DNA from: JAVBMV01 sp031552145
Lineage (GTDB): Bacteria; Myxococcota; Myxococcia; Myxococcales; UBA5297
Assembly (NCBI GenBank): GCA_031552145.1
Contig: JAVBMV010000006.1
Coordinates: 124,001-188,000, forward strand
Length of the DNA stretch: 64,000 nt
Direction: 5' to 3'
Below the pieces are notes generated by a model. The model worked only from the letters and a program-made list of their open reading frames with translations. It did no database searches and was not told where the DNA came from. The position numbers and the translations under genes are program-made. Positions 19,341 through 28,215 of this stretch are shown piece by piece (position 1 is the first letter of the stretch; the number at the start of each line of letters is the position of its first letter).

Positions 19341-19745
19341 AAACGACGACCCGCAGCCGCAGGTCTTCCTTGCGTTCGGATTCTTGAAGGTAAAACCAGC
19401 GTCCAGCCCCTGAACCACATAGTCAATCTCCGTCCCGCTCAGCGATGCGATGCTCGCGGAGTCGATGGCGAGCGGCACGCCCTCCACTGTGAAGAGGAGG
19501 TCTTGCGGTCTCGCTTCGGGCACCAGATCGAGATCGTAGCTGAAGCCGGCACAGCCACCCTCGACCAGCTGGATCCGCAGGGTGTGCCCCGTGTAGCGCT
19601 CCGCCGCGAGCGTCTCTTTCACCTTCGCCGCCGCGCGCGCGGTGAGCAGAACAGGGGGCCCCGCCATTTCGTTTCCCGGCCGTTGCGCGGCGCTCCCTGG
19701 CTCGACACGCGCCTCTATCCCCGCCTGCTTCGTCTCATTGCTCAT
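19332..19745 (-). CDS. erpA: HesB/IscA-type iron-sulfur cluster carrier
   Basis: A-type carriers receive and deliver Fe-S clusters in the cytoplasm. The roughly 137-residue protein has the three family Cys: one in GGCAGFSY and two in TCGCGSSF at the C-terminus. ATG 19745 is preferred over GTG 19754 because GGAG lies 8 bases before it. The N-terminus has about 30 extra residues before the conserved domain. ErpA, IscA and SufA cannot be told apart from motifs alone, so the symbol is provisional. It lies downstream of malQ on the same strand with a 59-base gap. No other isc or suf gene is present. Confidence 0.85.
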   Translation of the reverse strand: MSNETKQAGIEARVEPGSAAQRPGNEMAGPPVLLTARAAAKVKETLAAERYTGHTLRIQLVEGGCAGFSYDLDLVPEARPQDLLFTVEGVPLAIDSASIASLSGTEIDYVVQGLDAGFTFKNPNARKTCGCGSSFRT

Positions 19746-19804
19746 GGGCCACACTCCATCGCGGCGCTCGTCGCCGCCGAAAGGGTTAGCCCTTCAGATA
19801 GTGG

Positions 19805-21325
19805 TCAGGCGCTGGTCCCGCCACTGCTCCTGCGGCCGAAGAGATCGACCAACTCTGAGAGGCTCTGCGCGTGGGCCGGGTCGAGCTGGGCTGCCGTGGC
19901 GCGCCAGCGCCAGTTTCCATCGACGACGCCCGGCACGTTCATGCGCGCCTCGGTACCAAGGCCGAGCACGTCTTGCAGCGGAATGATCGCCAGGTCGGCG
20001 ACCGATGAATAGGCGAGGCGGATCGCATGGTGGTGGACCCAACTCCCATCGGAGGCGGTGTAGCGGCGGAAGGTGTCGCGCTCCCGCTCGGAGGCGCTGG
20101 CGAACCAGCCCGCGGTGGTGTCGTTGTCGTGGGTGCCGGTATAGACGACACAGTTGCGGGGGTAGTGAATCGGAAGATGGAAGCTGGCCGAGCCCTCCCC
20201 AAAGGCGAACTGAAGGACGCGCATTCCCGGCAACTCCCATCGATCGCGCAGGTCGAGCACGCTCTGCGTGATCATGCCCAGATCTTCCGCGATGAAGGGG
20301 AGAGCGCCGAGCGCGCCGCGCACCGCCTCGAAGAAGGAATCACCGGGCCCCTCGCGCCACTCGCCCTCTCGCGCGGTGGACGCGTTGGGTGCGACCTCCC
20401 AGTAGGAGTCGAAGGCCCTGAAGTGATCGATCCGGAGCAGATCGCACTGTCTGAGGGAGGCCTTCAGGCGCCCGATCCACCACGAGTAGCCCTGCGCGCG
20501 GCTCTGCTCCCAATCGTAGACAGGGTTGCCCCAGAGCTGTCCATCCTGAGAAAAGTAGTCAGGAGGGACCCCGGCGCGGGCGCCGGGGCTGCCGTCGGAG
20601 TTGAGCTTGAAGAGCGAGGCGCTGGCCCAGACATCGGCGCTGTCGGCGGCGGCGTAGATGGGCAGGTCGCCGATGAGCGCGACGCCGCGGCCGGCGGCGT
20701 GCGCCCGCAGAGAGGCCAGCTGCTCGAAGAAGCGGAACTGGATATAGCGCTCCACCGCCAGTTCGCGCGCGAGGGAGGCGCGCGCGGCGGCAAGGGCGCC
20801 GCTCTCCCTACGGGCAAGCTCACGGGGCCACTTCCACCAAGCCTCCTTGCCAAACTTGCTTCGCAGCGCGGCGAAGAGCGCCCAGTCCTCGAGCCAATGC
20901 GCCTCCGCGTCGCAAAAGCGGACGAAGGCCATCCGTTCCTCCCCTGGCCTCTGCCGGGTGCGCTCGAGGAAACGGCTTGCCGCCAAGGTGAGGAGCCTCC
21001 CCCTCTGTCGCTCGATCTCCGCGTAGTCGACGACCGCGCGCTCTTGCGGTGTGCACGCCGACTCGAGATCGCCGCTCGTCAGGTCGCCCGCGCGCGCCAA
21101 GCGCTCGAGTCCCACGAGCCAAGGCGAGCCCGCCCAAGAAGAGGAGGCAGCATAGGGACAGCCCCCGTTGGGAGGGCCCAGCGGAAGGAGCTGCCAATAA
21201 CGCTGCCCCGCGGCACAGAGAAAATCCACGAAGCGCTCGGCCTCGTCTCCCAGCTCTCCAATACCGTAGGGGCCAGGGAGGCTGGTCAGGTGGAGGAGAA
21301 TTCCGGCTGAGCGGGGTAGAGCCAT
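19805..21325 (-). CDS. malQ: 4-alpha-glucanotransferase (amylomaltase)
   Basis: MalQ (GH77) moves alpha-1,4-glucan segments between maltodextrins in the cytoplasm. The 506 residues are the normal bacterial length. GH77/GH13 landmarks are visible: DLPIYAAADSADVWA, the nucleophile region LLRIDHFRAF, the acid/base region AEDLGMIT and the transition-state region GTHDNDTTAGW. The start ATG 21325 gives the standard N-terminus with LHLTSLPGPYGIGELG, which binds the sugar. It runs divergent from the alginate-lyase-type gene. Together with glgB at 54246 it points to glycogen metabolism. Confidence 0.95.
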   Translation of the reverse strand: MALPRSAGILLHLTSLPGPYGIGELGDEAERFVDFLCAAGQRYWQLLPLGPPNGGCPYAASSSWAGSPWLVGLERLARAGDLTSGDLESACTPQERAVVDYAEIERQRGRLLTLAASRFLERTRQRPGEERMAFVRFCDAEAHWLEDWALFAALRSKFGKEAWWKWPRELARRESGALAAARASLARELAVERYIQFRFFEQLASLRAHAAGRGVALIGDLPIYAAADSADVWASASLFKLNSDGSPGARAGVPPDYFSQDGQLWGNPVYDWEQSRAQGYSWWIGRLKASLRQCDLLRIDHFRAFDSYWEVAPNASTAREGEWREGPGDSFFEAVRGALGALPFIAEDLGMITQSVLDLRDRWELPGMRVLQFAFGEGSASFHLPIHYPRNCVVYTGTHDNDTTAGWFASASERERDTFRRYTASDGSWVHHHAIRLAYSSVADLAIIPLQDVLGLGTEARMNVPGVVDGNWRWRATAAQLDPAHAQSLSELVDLFGRRSSGGTSA

Positions 21326-21457
21326 CGGTGCGAACCTCCAAGTGCTTGGTTACAAGGCGAGTGCATTTTCGCGATTTCGCGCTCGCCGTCGAGCCCCAAG
21401 GCAGCCATAGGCCAAGGACCAAAGGGGCACCTTATGGTTTCGGCAAAGGAGCACGAA

Positions 21458-22864
21458 ATGGCTCGAATCGATCTCCCGCTCGCGCGGCTGGTGGGCATGC
21501 TCGTCTTGACACTCAGCGCGCTCAGCCCCACCGCAGGTTGCCGGACGGCGCGCACCTCGGCTCCCGAGCCTGCCGCTCCTCCTTCGACAGGCCTCGGCGG
21601 CTCGGGCGCCCTCCAAGAACCTGTCAACGAAGAGGAGGCGCAGCCCGAGACTGCGCCAGAGCCAGAGGGTGAAGAGCACGTCGGAATCTTGGAGGGCGCG
21701 GAAGAGAGCGCCGAGGTCTCGCTCTTGCCCGCGCTGCTCTTCGCCGATCCCGCGTCGCTGATGGCCGCGCGGGAGAACGCCGCACTCGATCGCTACACGC
21801 CCACCAATCAGCTTCTGCGCAGGGCCGCGGACCAGGCGCTCGCCTCCGAGAGCTTCAGCGTGATGAAGAAGAGCCAGCTTCCTCCCAGCGGTGACATTCA
21901 CGACTACCTGAGCCTGGGCCGATACTGGTGGCCCGATCCCGAGAAGTCCGACGGCCTGCCCTACATCTGGCGCGACGGCGAGATCAATCCCGAGATCTAC
22001 GAGGTGCCCGACAAGCAGAACCTCCAGGAGATGATCCCGGTCGTCTCGACGCTGGCTCACGCCTTCTTCGTCTTCGACGACGCGCGCTACGCCGAGCGCG
22101 CGGCCGCATTGCTGCGCACTTTCTTTCTCGATCCCGCGACTCGTATGAACCCAAACCTAAACTATGGGCAGGTACACCGAGGCCACACCAAAATTAAGGG
22201 CGGAGGAATCGTGGATACGCGCGATTTCCCGCTTCTGCTCTCTGGAGCGAAGCTGCTGGAGATGTCACAGGCCTGGAGCGCCACCGACGCCGCCGGGCTG
22301 CGCGCTTGGTTCGAGCAGTTCCTCGAATGGCTGCAGCAGAGTCCCCAGGGGCAGGCCGAGGCCGCAACCAAGAACAATCACAAGACCTTCTATCTGGCCC
22401 AGGTTGCCGGGATCGCGGCCTTTCTCGAAAAGAACGATCTCTTGGAGCGGCTGCTGCGCGAAGAGGGAACACAGGCGCTGGCGGATCAGATCGAGGAGGA
22501 TGGCTCGATGCCGCGCGAGCTCGATCGTACCAAGCCTTTCTCCTATACGGTCTTTGGCCTGTGGGGCTTTTCGCGCTTGGCCGACCTGGGCCTACGTCAC
22601 GGGATCGACCTCTGGAACGCCGAGGGGGAGGATGGCAAGGGGAGCCTCCGGCGCGCCTTCGCCTTCGCCCTTCCCTGCCTCGAGGGACGCTCCGACTGCC
22701 CCATCGAGAAGGTTGACCGTAACCGGGCAAAGGACCTCTCCTTCGCGCTCAAGCGCGCCGCCCTGGTCTATGAAGACCCCACCTGGAGCGCGTTGGCCGC
22801 GAAGCTGGCGGGGGGCGAAAGTGAGCTGCAACACCAACTAATCGACCCGCCGATGACCCACTAA
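21458..22864 (+). CDS. alginate-lyase-family lipoprotein
   Basis: Start ATG 21458 has AAGGAG 7 bases upstream and gives a lipoprotein signal with lipobox TAGC. A low-complexity linker rich in Pro, Glu and Ala follows for about 60 residues. The catalytic region matches the alginate_lyase family (PL5-like alpha/alpha barrel): DYLSLGRYWWPDP, then KNNHKTFY with the NNH signature, then ELDRTKPFSYTVFG. Family members cleave uronate polymers by beta-elimination, but several act on other acidic polysaccharides. The neighbourhood holds glycosyltransferases and an exporter, so it could trim an exported polysaccharide at the cell surface. That link is inference from proximity. Confidence 0.8.
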   Translation: MARIDLPLARLVGMLVLTLSALSPTAGCRTARTSAPEPAAPPSTGLGGSGALQEPVNEEEAQPETAPEPEGEEHVGILEGAEESAEVSLLPALLFADPASLMAARENAALDRYTPTNQLLRRAADQALASESFSVMKKSQLPPSGDIHDYLSLGRYWWPDPEKSDGLPYIWRDGEINPEIYEVPDKQNLQEMIPVVSTLAHAFFVFDDARYAERAAALLRTFFLDPATRMNPNLNYGQVHRGHTKIKGGGIVDTRDFPLLLSGAKLLEMSQAWSATDAAGLRAWFEQFLEWLQQSPQGQAEAATKNNHKTFYLAQVAGIAAFLEKNDLLERLLREEGTQALADQIEEDGSMPRELDRTKPFSYTVFGLWGFSRLADLGLRHGIDLWNAEGEDGKGSLRRAFAFALPCLEGRSDCPIEKVDRNRAKDLSFALKRAALVYEDPTWSALAAKLAGGESELQHQLIDPPMTH

Positions 22865-22937
22865 GTTGTCGACCGGCCACTTCCAATGCTAGTGAGGCTC
22901 CCGCGCCGGGTGAATCCATCCTGGCCGCGGAGCCTCG

Positions 22938-23786
22938 ATGCCTCTCTTCCGAAGATGCGATGGAGACCTCATCACCGACGAGCCGCTCGTCCGGCGGATG
23001 ATGCCCTACCTCATGCCGCGCAGAAGCGACTCGCTCGTCTTCTTCGAGCAAGAGATCGATGTCACCGCGCTGCTTGCGCACCTCGAGCAGCTCAACGAGG
23101 GGCGGCCGGAGGAGGAGCGGCTCTCCTTTTTCGGCGCCGCGCTCTGCGGTGTCGCGCGCGTGATGGGGCAGCGCCCGAAGATGAACCGCTTCATCGTGGG
23201 GCGCCATGTCTATCAGCGCCGGAAGATCGAATTCTCGTTCGGCATCAAGAAGCGGATGACGGACGACGCGCCGCTCTCGATGATGAAGCTGGGCTTCCAG
23301 CCGGATGACACGCTCCAGACAGTTGCCGAGCGGCTCCGGGGCGCGCTCTCTTTTGGGCGATGCGAGAAGCGCTCGAAGAGCGAGCGCGAGATGACCCTCG
23401 CCCTGAAGCTCCCTCCCCCCATGCTTCGGTTCGGGATGTGGCTGATCAACCGGCTCGATCGGCTCAACCTGCTTCCAAAATTCATGATCGAAGCGGATGA
23501 ACTCTACACCTCCGCCACCATCGCGAACCTCGGCAGCGTCGGGATTGGCGCGCCCTTTCACCATCTCTACGAGTGGGGAACCTGCTCCATCTTCGGCGCC
23601 ATCGGAATCATCGAGAAGCGGGAGCGGGCGACGGGCGACGGGCGGACCGAAACGCGGCAGGTCGTCACGTTCCGTTGGACCTTCGACGAACGGGCCGCGG
23701 AGGGGCTCTACTGCGCCAAGGCGCTCAACCTCTTCAAAGCATATCTAGAGAGTCCGTCGATTTTGGAGCACCCGCCGGAGCGATAG
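22938..23786 (+). CDS. stand-alone E2-type acyltransferase-fold protein, active site altered
   Basis: The 282-residue protein resembles the catalytic core of 2-oxoacid dehydrogenase E2 (chloramphenicol-acetyltransferase fold), with TSATIANLGSVGIGAPFHHL matching the E2 TxTISNLG-type strand. It has no lipoyl or subunit-binding domain. The family's catalytic HxxxD motif (normally DHRxxDG) is replaced near residues 249-256 by FDERAAEG, so both His and Asp are missing. It may be an inactive relative or use other chemistry. A GGAG site 5 bases before the ATG supports the start. It precedes the glycosyltransferase cluster by 37 bases and could be cotranscribed with it. Confidence 0.7.
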   Translation: MPLFRRCDGDLITDEPLVRRMMPYLMPRRSDSLVFFEQEIDVTALLAHLEQLNEGRPEEERLSFFGAALCGVARVMGQRPKMNRFIVGRHVYQRRKIEFSFGIKKRMTDDAPLSMMKLGFQPDDTLQTVAERLRGALSFGRCEKRSKSEREMTLALKLPPPMLRFGMWLINRLDRLNLLPKFMIEADELYTSATIANLGSVGIGAPFHHLYEWGTCSIFGAIGIIEKRERATGDGRTETRQVVTFRWTFDERAAEGLYCAKALNLFKAYLESPSILEHPPER

Positions 23787-23823
23787 CTCGACTTCTCGCG
23801 CGGGGCGCAGCTATTCTTCGCCC

Positions 23824-24933
23824 GTGCCTCCCTCCGCCCAAAAGATCCTCTTCTGCGTACGCCCGGATCTGGAGGAGCATGTCGGTGGCGACACGATCCA
23901 GATTTTGAGGACAAAGCGCGAGCTGGAGCGGAGCGGCCACCACGTCTCACTCTGTGGCGAGCCACACCTTCCGCGGGGAAGCTTCGATCTGGCGCACCTG
24001 TGGCATCTGGGTCGGGCAGAGAGCTACATCGCGGCGCGTGCCTGCGACAAGAGCTCTCTCCCCTTCGTCATCTCGACCATCTATTGGCCCACGGAGGAGT
24101 ACGCTCGGCACGGAAACGTAGGGCTGCTCAAGCTCCTCCATGGCGCGCTCTCCTCGTCCCGCGCCGAACAGGCGAAGGACTGCGTGCGCGCGCTGCAGGC
24201 GCCCGGCGCGTGGAGAGTCGCCATGGCCAAGGCCGCCCTGCTGACTCCGCTCGAGCGGATGCGCTGGATCTTGAAGCGAGCGCGCGTGCTGCTCCCCAAC
24301 TCTCACGCCGAGGCGCGGATGCTCGAGCGCTTCGGAGTCGAGCTTTCTGGACGGCTCGCCATCGTCGTCAACGCAACAGATGCTCCCTCCGCACACGCGG
24401 AGCGTGGCGCGGCCGAGGCGTTGCCGGCTTCATTTCTGCTCAGCGTGGGCAGGATCGAGCCCAGGAAGAATCAGCTCGCGCTGCTGCGCGCGCTCAGGGG
24501 AATGGAGCTACCGCTGGTCCTCGTAGGCGGCATTGGGAAGCATCACGCCTCCTATTACTCGAAGCTTGTCTCGGATTCTGGAATGCGAGCCATACACGTC
24601 TCACCGCGCGCGCGACCGCAGCTCGATGCGCTCTACAGCACCTGCGAGGCGCACATCGCGCCCGCCTGGTACGAGACGCCGGGCCTCGCCAGCCTGGAGG
24701 CGGCGGCGGCGGGCGCACGCATCGTCACCACCGATCGGGGGGGTACGCGCGAGTACTTCGGAGCAGAGGCGACCTATCTCGACCCCTCCGACGATGCCTC
24801 CATCCGGAGCGCGGTGGAGCGAGCATTGGCGCGCCCGCGTTCGGAGGCCCTGCGCGAGCGCGTGTCGCGCGAGTTCTGCTGGGAGCGCGCCGCCGCGCAG
24901 ACGGTCGAGGCCTACAGGACGGCGCTCTCATGA
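23824..24933 (+). CDS. glycosyltransferase, GT4-like
   Basis: The 369-residue protein begins with GTG and has an N-terminal GT-B half with a Gly-containing loop (EEHVGGDTIQ). The C-terminal half has the typical donor-binding region: SVGRIEPRKNQLALL, then YETPGLASLEAAAAGARIVTTDRGGTREYFG, which includes the E-x7-E motif of retaining GT4 enzymes. It probably adds a sugar to a polysaccharide intermediate at the inner membrane; donor and acceptor are not readable. Its stop overlaps the next start (ATGA), and it opens a tightly coupled run of five genes that ends with an ABC exporter. Confidence 0.85.
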   Translation: MPPSAQKILFCVRPDLEEHVGGDTIQILRTKRELERSGHHVSLCGEPHLPRGSFDLAHLWHLGRAESYIAARACDKSSLPFVISTIYWPTEEYARHGNVGLLKLLHGALSSSRAEQAKDCVRALQAPGAWRVAMAKAALLTPLERMRWILKRARVLLPNSHAEARMLERFGVELSGRLAIVVNATDAPSAHAERGAAEALPASFLLSVGRIEPRKNQLALLRALRGMELPLVLVGGIGKHHASYYSKLVSDSGMRAIHVSPRARPQLDALYSTCEAHIAPAWYETPGLASLEAAAAGARIVTTDRGGTREYFGAEATYLDPSDDASIRSAVERALARPRSEALRERVSREFCWERAAAQTVEAYRTALS

Positions 24934-26117
24934 ACGCGGTCGCGGCGGCGCCAAGGCCTGCTCCCCGACGCCCCTTCGAAGGAAGGGCGATCGCCTTCTT
25001 CTCCGCGGTTCCGTGGGACTTCGCGCTCGCCGGGAGGACTCGTTCGTTGGCGCTGGGGCTCTCACGCCTGGGCGCCGCCGTTACCTTCGTGGAGCCACCC
25101 TCGCGCCCCAAGAGCGCGCACGGCGCGAAGCAGATGCTTTTCGGCGTCACGCGTCTGGAGGAGGGGGTGCCGGTGCTACCGCTCGCGCCGACGATCTGGC
25201 GGCTCGTCGATCACTTTCCGCTGCTCCCCTCGTTCGCGGATCGGCTCTCCCGCGCCCGCCTCTCGCGCCTACTGCCCCGCGCGAACGAGACCACGGCGGT
25301 CGTCTCCACGCCGCGCTGGGCTCCCGTGCTCGAGGACCTGGAGTTCGAGGCGCTCTTTTACGATTGCATCGACGACTTGGCAGTCCACGCGAGCGCCGCG
25401 CGGCTCCCCGCCTTCGAGCTGTGGGAGCGTGAGCTGATTTCGCGCGCGCGCGGAAGCTTCGCCGTCACCCCCTCGCTCGTCGAGCGGCTTACGCGGCGAG
25501 GTGCCAAGAACGTTCTTCGGCACGGCAACGGCGTCGCCTGCGAGGCCTTTGCGACCTGCGCCGCAACGCCGCCGCCTCATGCTGGTAGAAAACGCCTGGG
25601 TTACCTGGGGGCACTCTACGATTGGGTGGACTTCGCCCTGCTTACAGCGGTGGCGAAGCGCTTCGCTGACTGCGAGTTGCTGTTGATAGGCCCCACTTCC
25701 CGCGGCTCTGTCGCCCGCGACCTCGCCGCGCTCCGAGCGCTCCCCAACGTGAGATTGCCCGGTTACCTTCCCTACTCCGAGGTGCCGCGGGCGATGGCGA
25801 GCTTCGATGTCGCCCTCATTCCCTTCAAGGAGGGACCGGTAGCGAGAGGCGCCGATCCTATCAAGATCTATGAATACTTCGCCGCGGGGAGGCCGGTCGT
25901 GACAACACCGGTGAGCGACGCCGAGCAGCTCGTGCCGCTGCTCTATTCCGCGAGCGGCGAGGCCGCCTTCTGCGCCGCGATCGAGCAGGCGCTGGCCGAG
26001 AGAACCTCCGGGGAGGGGGAGGCGCTCGCGCGAGCGCGCAAGGAGTTCGCGGCGCGCCACGACTGGGCGGCGAGGGCCGAGAGTATGGGTCACCACCTTT
26101 TCAGAGGCGTAGCGTGA
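24930..26117 (+). CDS. glycosyltransferase, GT4-like (second)
   Basis: ATG 24930 overlaps the previous stop, and GTGA couples it to the next gene. The 395-residue product has AFFSAVPWDFALAGRTRSLALGL at the N-terminus and FYDCIDDLA, a motif common in GT4 enzymes that build surface polysaccharides (TuaH/WcaI-like). Its donor-site segment is DPIKIYEYFAAGRPVVTTPV. The same frame is open far upstream inside the preceding gene, but that part is a shadow of the first glycosyltransferase. Acceptor and sugar are unknown. Confidence 0.85.
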   Translation: MNAVAAAPRPAPRRPFEGRAIAFFSAVPWDFALAGRTRSLALGLSRLGAAVTFVEPPSRPKSAHGAKQMLFGVTRLEEGVPVLPLAPTIWRLVDHFPLLPSFADRLSRARLSRLLPRANETTAVVSTPRWAPVLEDLEFEALFYDCIDDLAVHASAARLPAFELWERELISRARGSFAVTPSLVERLTRRGAKNVLRHGNGVACEAFATCAATPPPHAGRKRLGYLGALYDWVDFALLTAVAKRFADCELLLIGPTSRGSVARDLAALRALPNVRLPGYLPYSEVPRAMASFDVALIPFKEGPVARGADPIKIYEYFAAGRPVVTTPVSDAEQLVPLLYSASGEAAFCAAIEQALAERTSGEGEALARARKEFAARHDWAARAESMGHHLFRGVA

Positions 26118-27394
26118 GCGGCAGGCCGCGGCAGGAACAGAGAGAAGGAGCGAGCTTCGTCACCTCTGCTTTGCGAGAGTTGGGAGTAAAGGCGCGCTCC
26201 GAGCTACGTTCGAGGCTCTTCCAGAAGCTCCCATTCGCCCTCACCGAAACCGCGCGGCTCGGCACCCTCGATCCCTTCGTCGCGCGCGCCCTGGCGCTGC
26301 AGAGCACGGCCAGCGGCCACCATCTGCTCCTCCTCGCGCATGGACCCATGGGGGGACCCGAGTGGCCCGAGCGCGCCTCGGCCCTCGCCTGGCAGCTGCT
26401 CGCGCGAAACCATCGAGTCACCTTTGTCTTCGGTGGCGGGAAACACGATCGAAGAGAGGCGCTCAGGGCTCCAGCGCACGAGAACTTGACCTACCTGCCG
26501 CTCGGGGAGTTTTCGGCTCGCCGCTTCGCGATGGAGCGCGGCAAGCGCGAGCGCATCGCCGCGCTCGCCTTCGCGCCTCTGCCCGAGTATGCGCCCATCA
26601 TGCGCTACCTGAGCGACGCTGGCGCAACCACGCTCTATGATTGCTCGGAACTCTGGAGCTTCCACCCGGGGAAGTCCGGGGCCTCGGCGCACGCCGAGCG
26701 GCGCCTCTGGGCGGAGGCACACTGGGTCACCGCCACGACGAGGGCGCTGGCGGCGGTCATTTCACTTCGTGCAGGGCGCGAGCCAGCCCTCCTTCCCAAC
26801 GGCTTCGATGGGGCGCTCTTCAAGCCAGCAGCACCAGTCCGAGGGAAACGGAGAAACGCGGCGCCACGCGCTCGGTTCCCCGAGGTGCTCTCGACGGAGA
26901 GCGCCGGCCAAATCGCCATCTGCCCTGTGAAGAGCAAGCCCGGCCATCAACTCGATTGGGGCGTCCTGGAGTCCTTCGCGCGCATGCGCCCGGAGTGGAA
27001 GCTCATCGCGACTGAACGTCCTCCTTCTTCGAAAGCGCGCCTGCCGAACAATCTCCTCTTCGCGGACCTTCCGCGCGCCTCGGCGCCAGCGCTCTTCGAG
27101 AGCGCGGCGCTCGCGCTCTTCCCCTACAGGGCCGATGGCGGCGAAGCAGCCAGGTTGCCGCCGGAGCTCTTCGAGGCGCTCTCCATGGGGCTGCCGGTCG
27201 GAAGTACTGGCCTCGCTCCCGGGCGACCTCCCGCGCAGTGGCCGATCGTAAACGCGAGAAGCCGCGATGAGTTGGCGGAGACAGCCGGCACGCTCCCATC
27301 CGCGCGCGCCAAGGGAAAGTGGCTCGAGCGGTTCAGGCGGCAGGAGAGCTGGGAGGCGCGATGCGCGCGGCTGGAAGAACTGCTCGTCTTATGA
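26114..27394 (+). CDS. glycosyltransferase-like protein (third)
   Basis: GTG 26114 overlaps the upstream stop and the stop overlaps the permease ATG. The 426-residue protein has GT-B character: HLLLLAHGPMGGPEWPERASALAWQLL near the start, TTLYDCSELWSFHPG mid-protein (parallel to the DCIDD motif of its neighbour) and PPELFEALSMGLPVGSTGL near the end. The donor-site motif is weaker than in the two preceding enzymes, so classification as a GT4-type transferase is less secure. Its position in the coupled run makes a role in the same polysaccharide likely. Confidence 0.72.
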   Translation: MSGRPRQEQREGASFVTSALRELGVKARSELRSRLFQKLPFALTETARLGTLDPFVARALALQSTASGHHLLLLAHGPMGGPEWPERASALAWQLLARNHRVTFVFGGGKHDRREALRAPAHENLTYLPLGEFSARRFAMERGKRERIAALAFAPLPEYAPIMRYLSDAGATTLYDCSELWSFHPGKSGASAHAERRLWAEAHWVTATTRALAAVISLRAGREPALLPNGFDGALFKPAAPVRGKRRNAAPRARFPEVLSTESAGQIAICPVKSKPGHQLDWGVLESFARMRPEWKLIATERPPSSKARLPNNLLFADLPRASAPALFESAALALFPYRADGGEAARLPPELFEALSMGLPVGSTGLAPGRPPAQWPIVNARSRDELAETAGTLPSARAKGKWLERFRRQESWEARCARLEELLVL

Positions 27395-28215
27395 GTGGGC
27401 TCGTTGTCCCGCCACCCCTGGCCAAGGTAAAACGCGGGCCCATGCTTCTAGAGCTGCTCTCCAAACGCGACATCCTCTCGACGCTCGTCGAGAAGGACTT
27501 CAAGTCCCGCTACAAGGCGAAGGCGCTGGGCCGCCTCTGGTCCATCGCCGACCCGATGATGACGGTGATCATCTTCACTATCGTCTTCGAGTACATCCTG
27601 AAGGTAGGGCAGCCCTATTTTCCCATCTTCCTGCTGCTCGCCGTCACTCCCCACCGCTTCTTCTCCAACTCAATGAACGCGGCGGCGAGCTCGGTCTGGG
27701 ACAACGCCTCGCTGGTGAAGCGCGTCGCCTTCCCCAGGGCCTTCCTCCCCATCGCGACGGTGCTCTCGCACGCGCGCCATTTCTTCATCGAGCTAACGCT
27801 CGTCATCCTTCTCTTCATCCTCTTTCCAAAGGCGCTGGTCCCCTCCTGGAACATTCTCTATCTCGTCCCGCTCTTCTTATTACTGGTGCTCTATTGCCTC
27901 GGGGCTTCTTTCCTAGTCTCCGCGCTCAATGTGCGCTACAGGGACACCTCCTACATCATCAATAGTCTCCTTCTAATCCTCTACTGGCTCTCCCCCATCT
28001 TCTATTCCTTCTCGATCGTGCCCCCCGATGCCGCCCGATTCATGATGCTTAATCCCATGGTGGGGATCGCCGAGGGATTCCGCGCGGTTCTGCTCGCGGG
28101 TAAGGCACCCGACTTCACCTTGACCCTCGCCTCCCTCTGCGTCGCATCCCTGCTCTTCGTCGTTGGCCTCACCACTTTCCGCCGGTCAGAACATGACTTC
28201 GCCGATTATCTCTAG
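27391..28215 (+). CDS. ABC-2 type polysaccharide export permease (Wzm-like)
   Basis: Starting at ATG 27391 (ATGA overlap with the upstream stop) the product is about 274 residues with six predicted membrane helices, as in Wzm/TagG permeases. Family features include an N-terminal amphipathic segment (TLVEKDFKSRYKAKALGRLWSIADP), the SALNVRYRDTSYI loop and LSPIFYSFSIVP between late helices. It pairs with the overlapping ATPase gene to move a lipid-linked polysaccharide across the inner membrane. The frame continues upstream to 27319, but that extension lies in the glycosyltransferase gene. Confidence 0.9.
   Translation: MSGLVVPPPLAKVKRGPMLLELLSKRDILSTLVEKDFKSRYKAKALGRLWSIADPMMTVIIFTIVFEYILKVGQPYFPIFLLLAVTPHRFFSNSMNAAASSVWDNASLVKRVAFPRAFLPIATVLSHARHFFIELTLVILLFILFPKALVPSWNILYLVPLFLLLVLYCLGASFLVSALNVRYRDTSYIINSLLLILYWLSPIFYSFSIVPPDAARFMMLNPMVGIAEGFRAVLLAGKAPDFTLTLASLCVASLLFVVGLTTFRRSEHDFADYL

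Noticed and set aside
24000..24929. N-terminal 310 codons of the frame that contains the second glycosyltransferase
   Set aside because: They are an out-of-frame reading of the first glycosyltransferase. The real start is ATG 24930 at the ATGA overlap.
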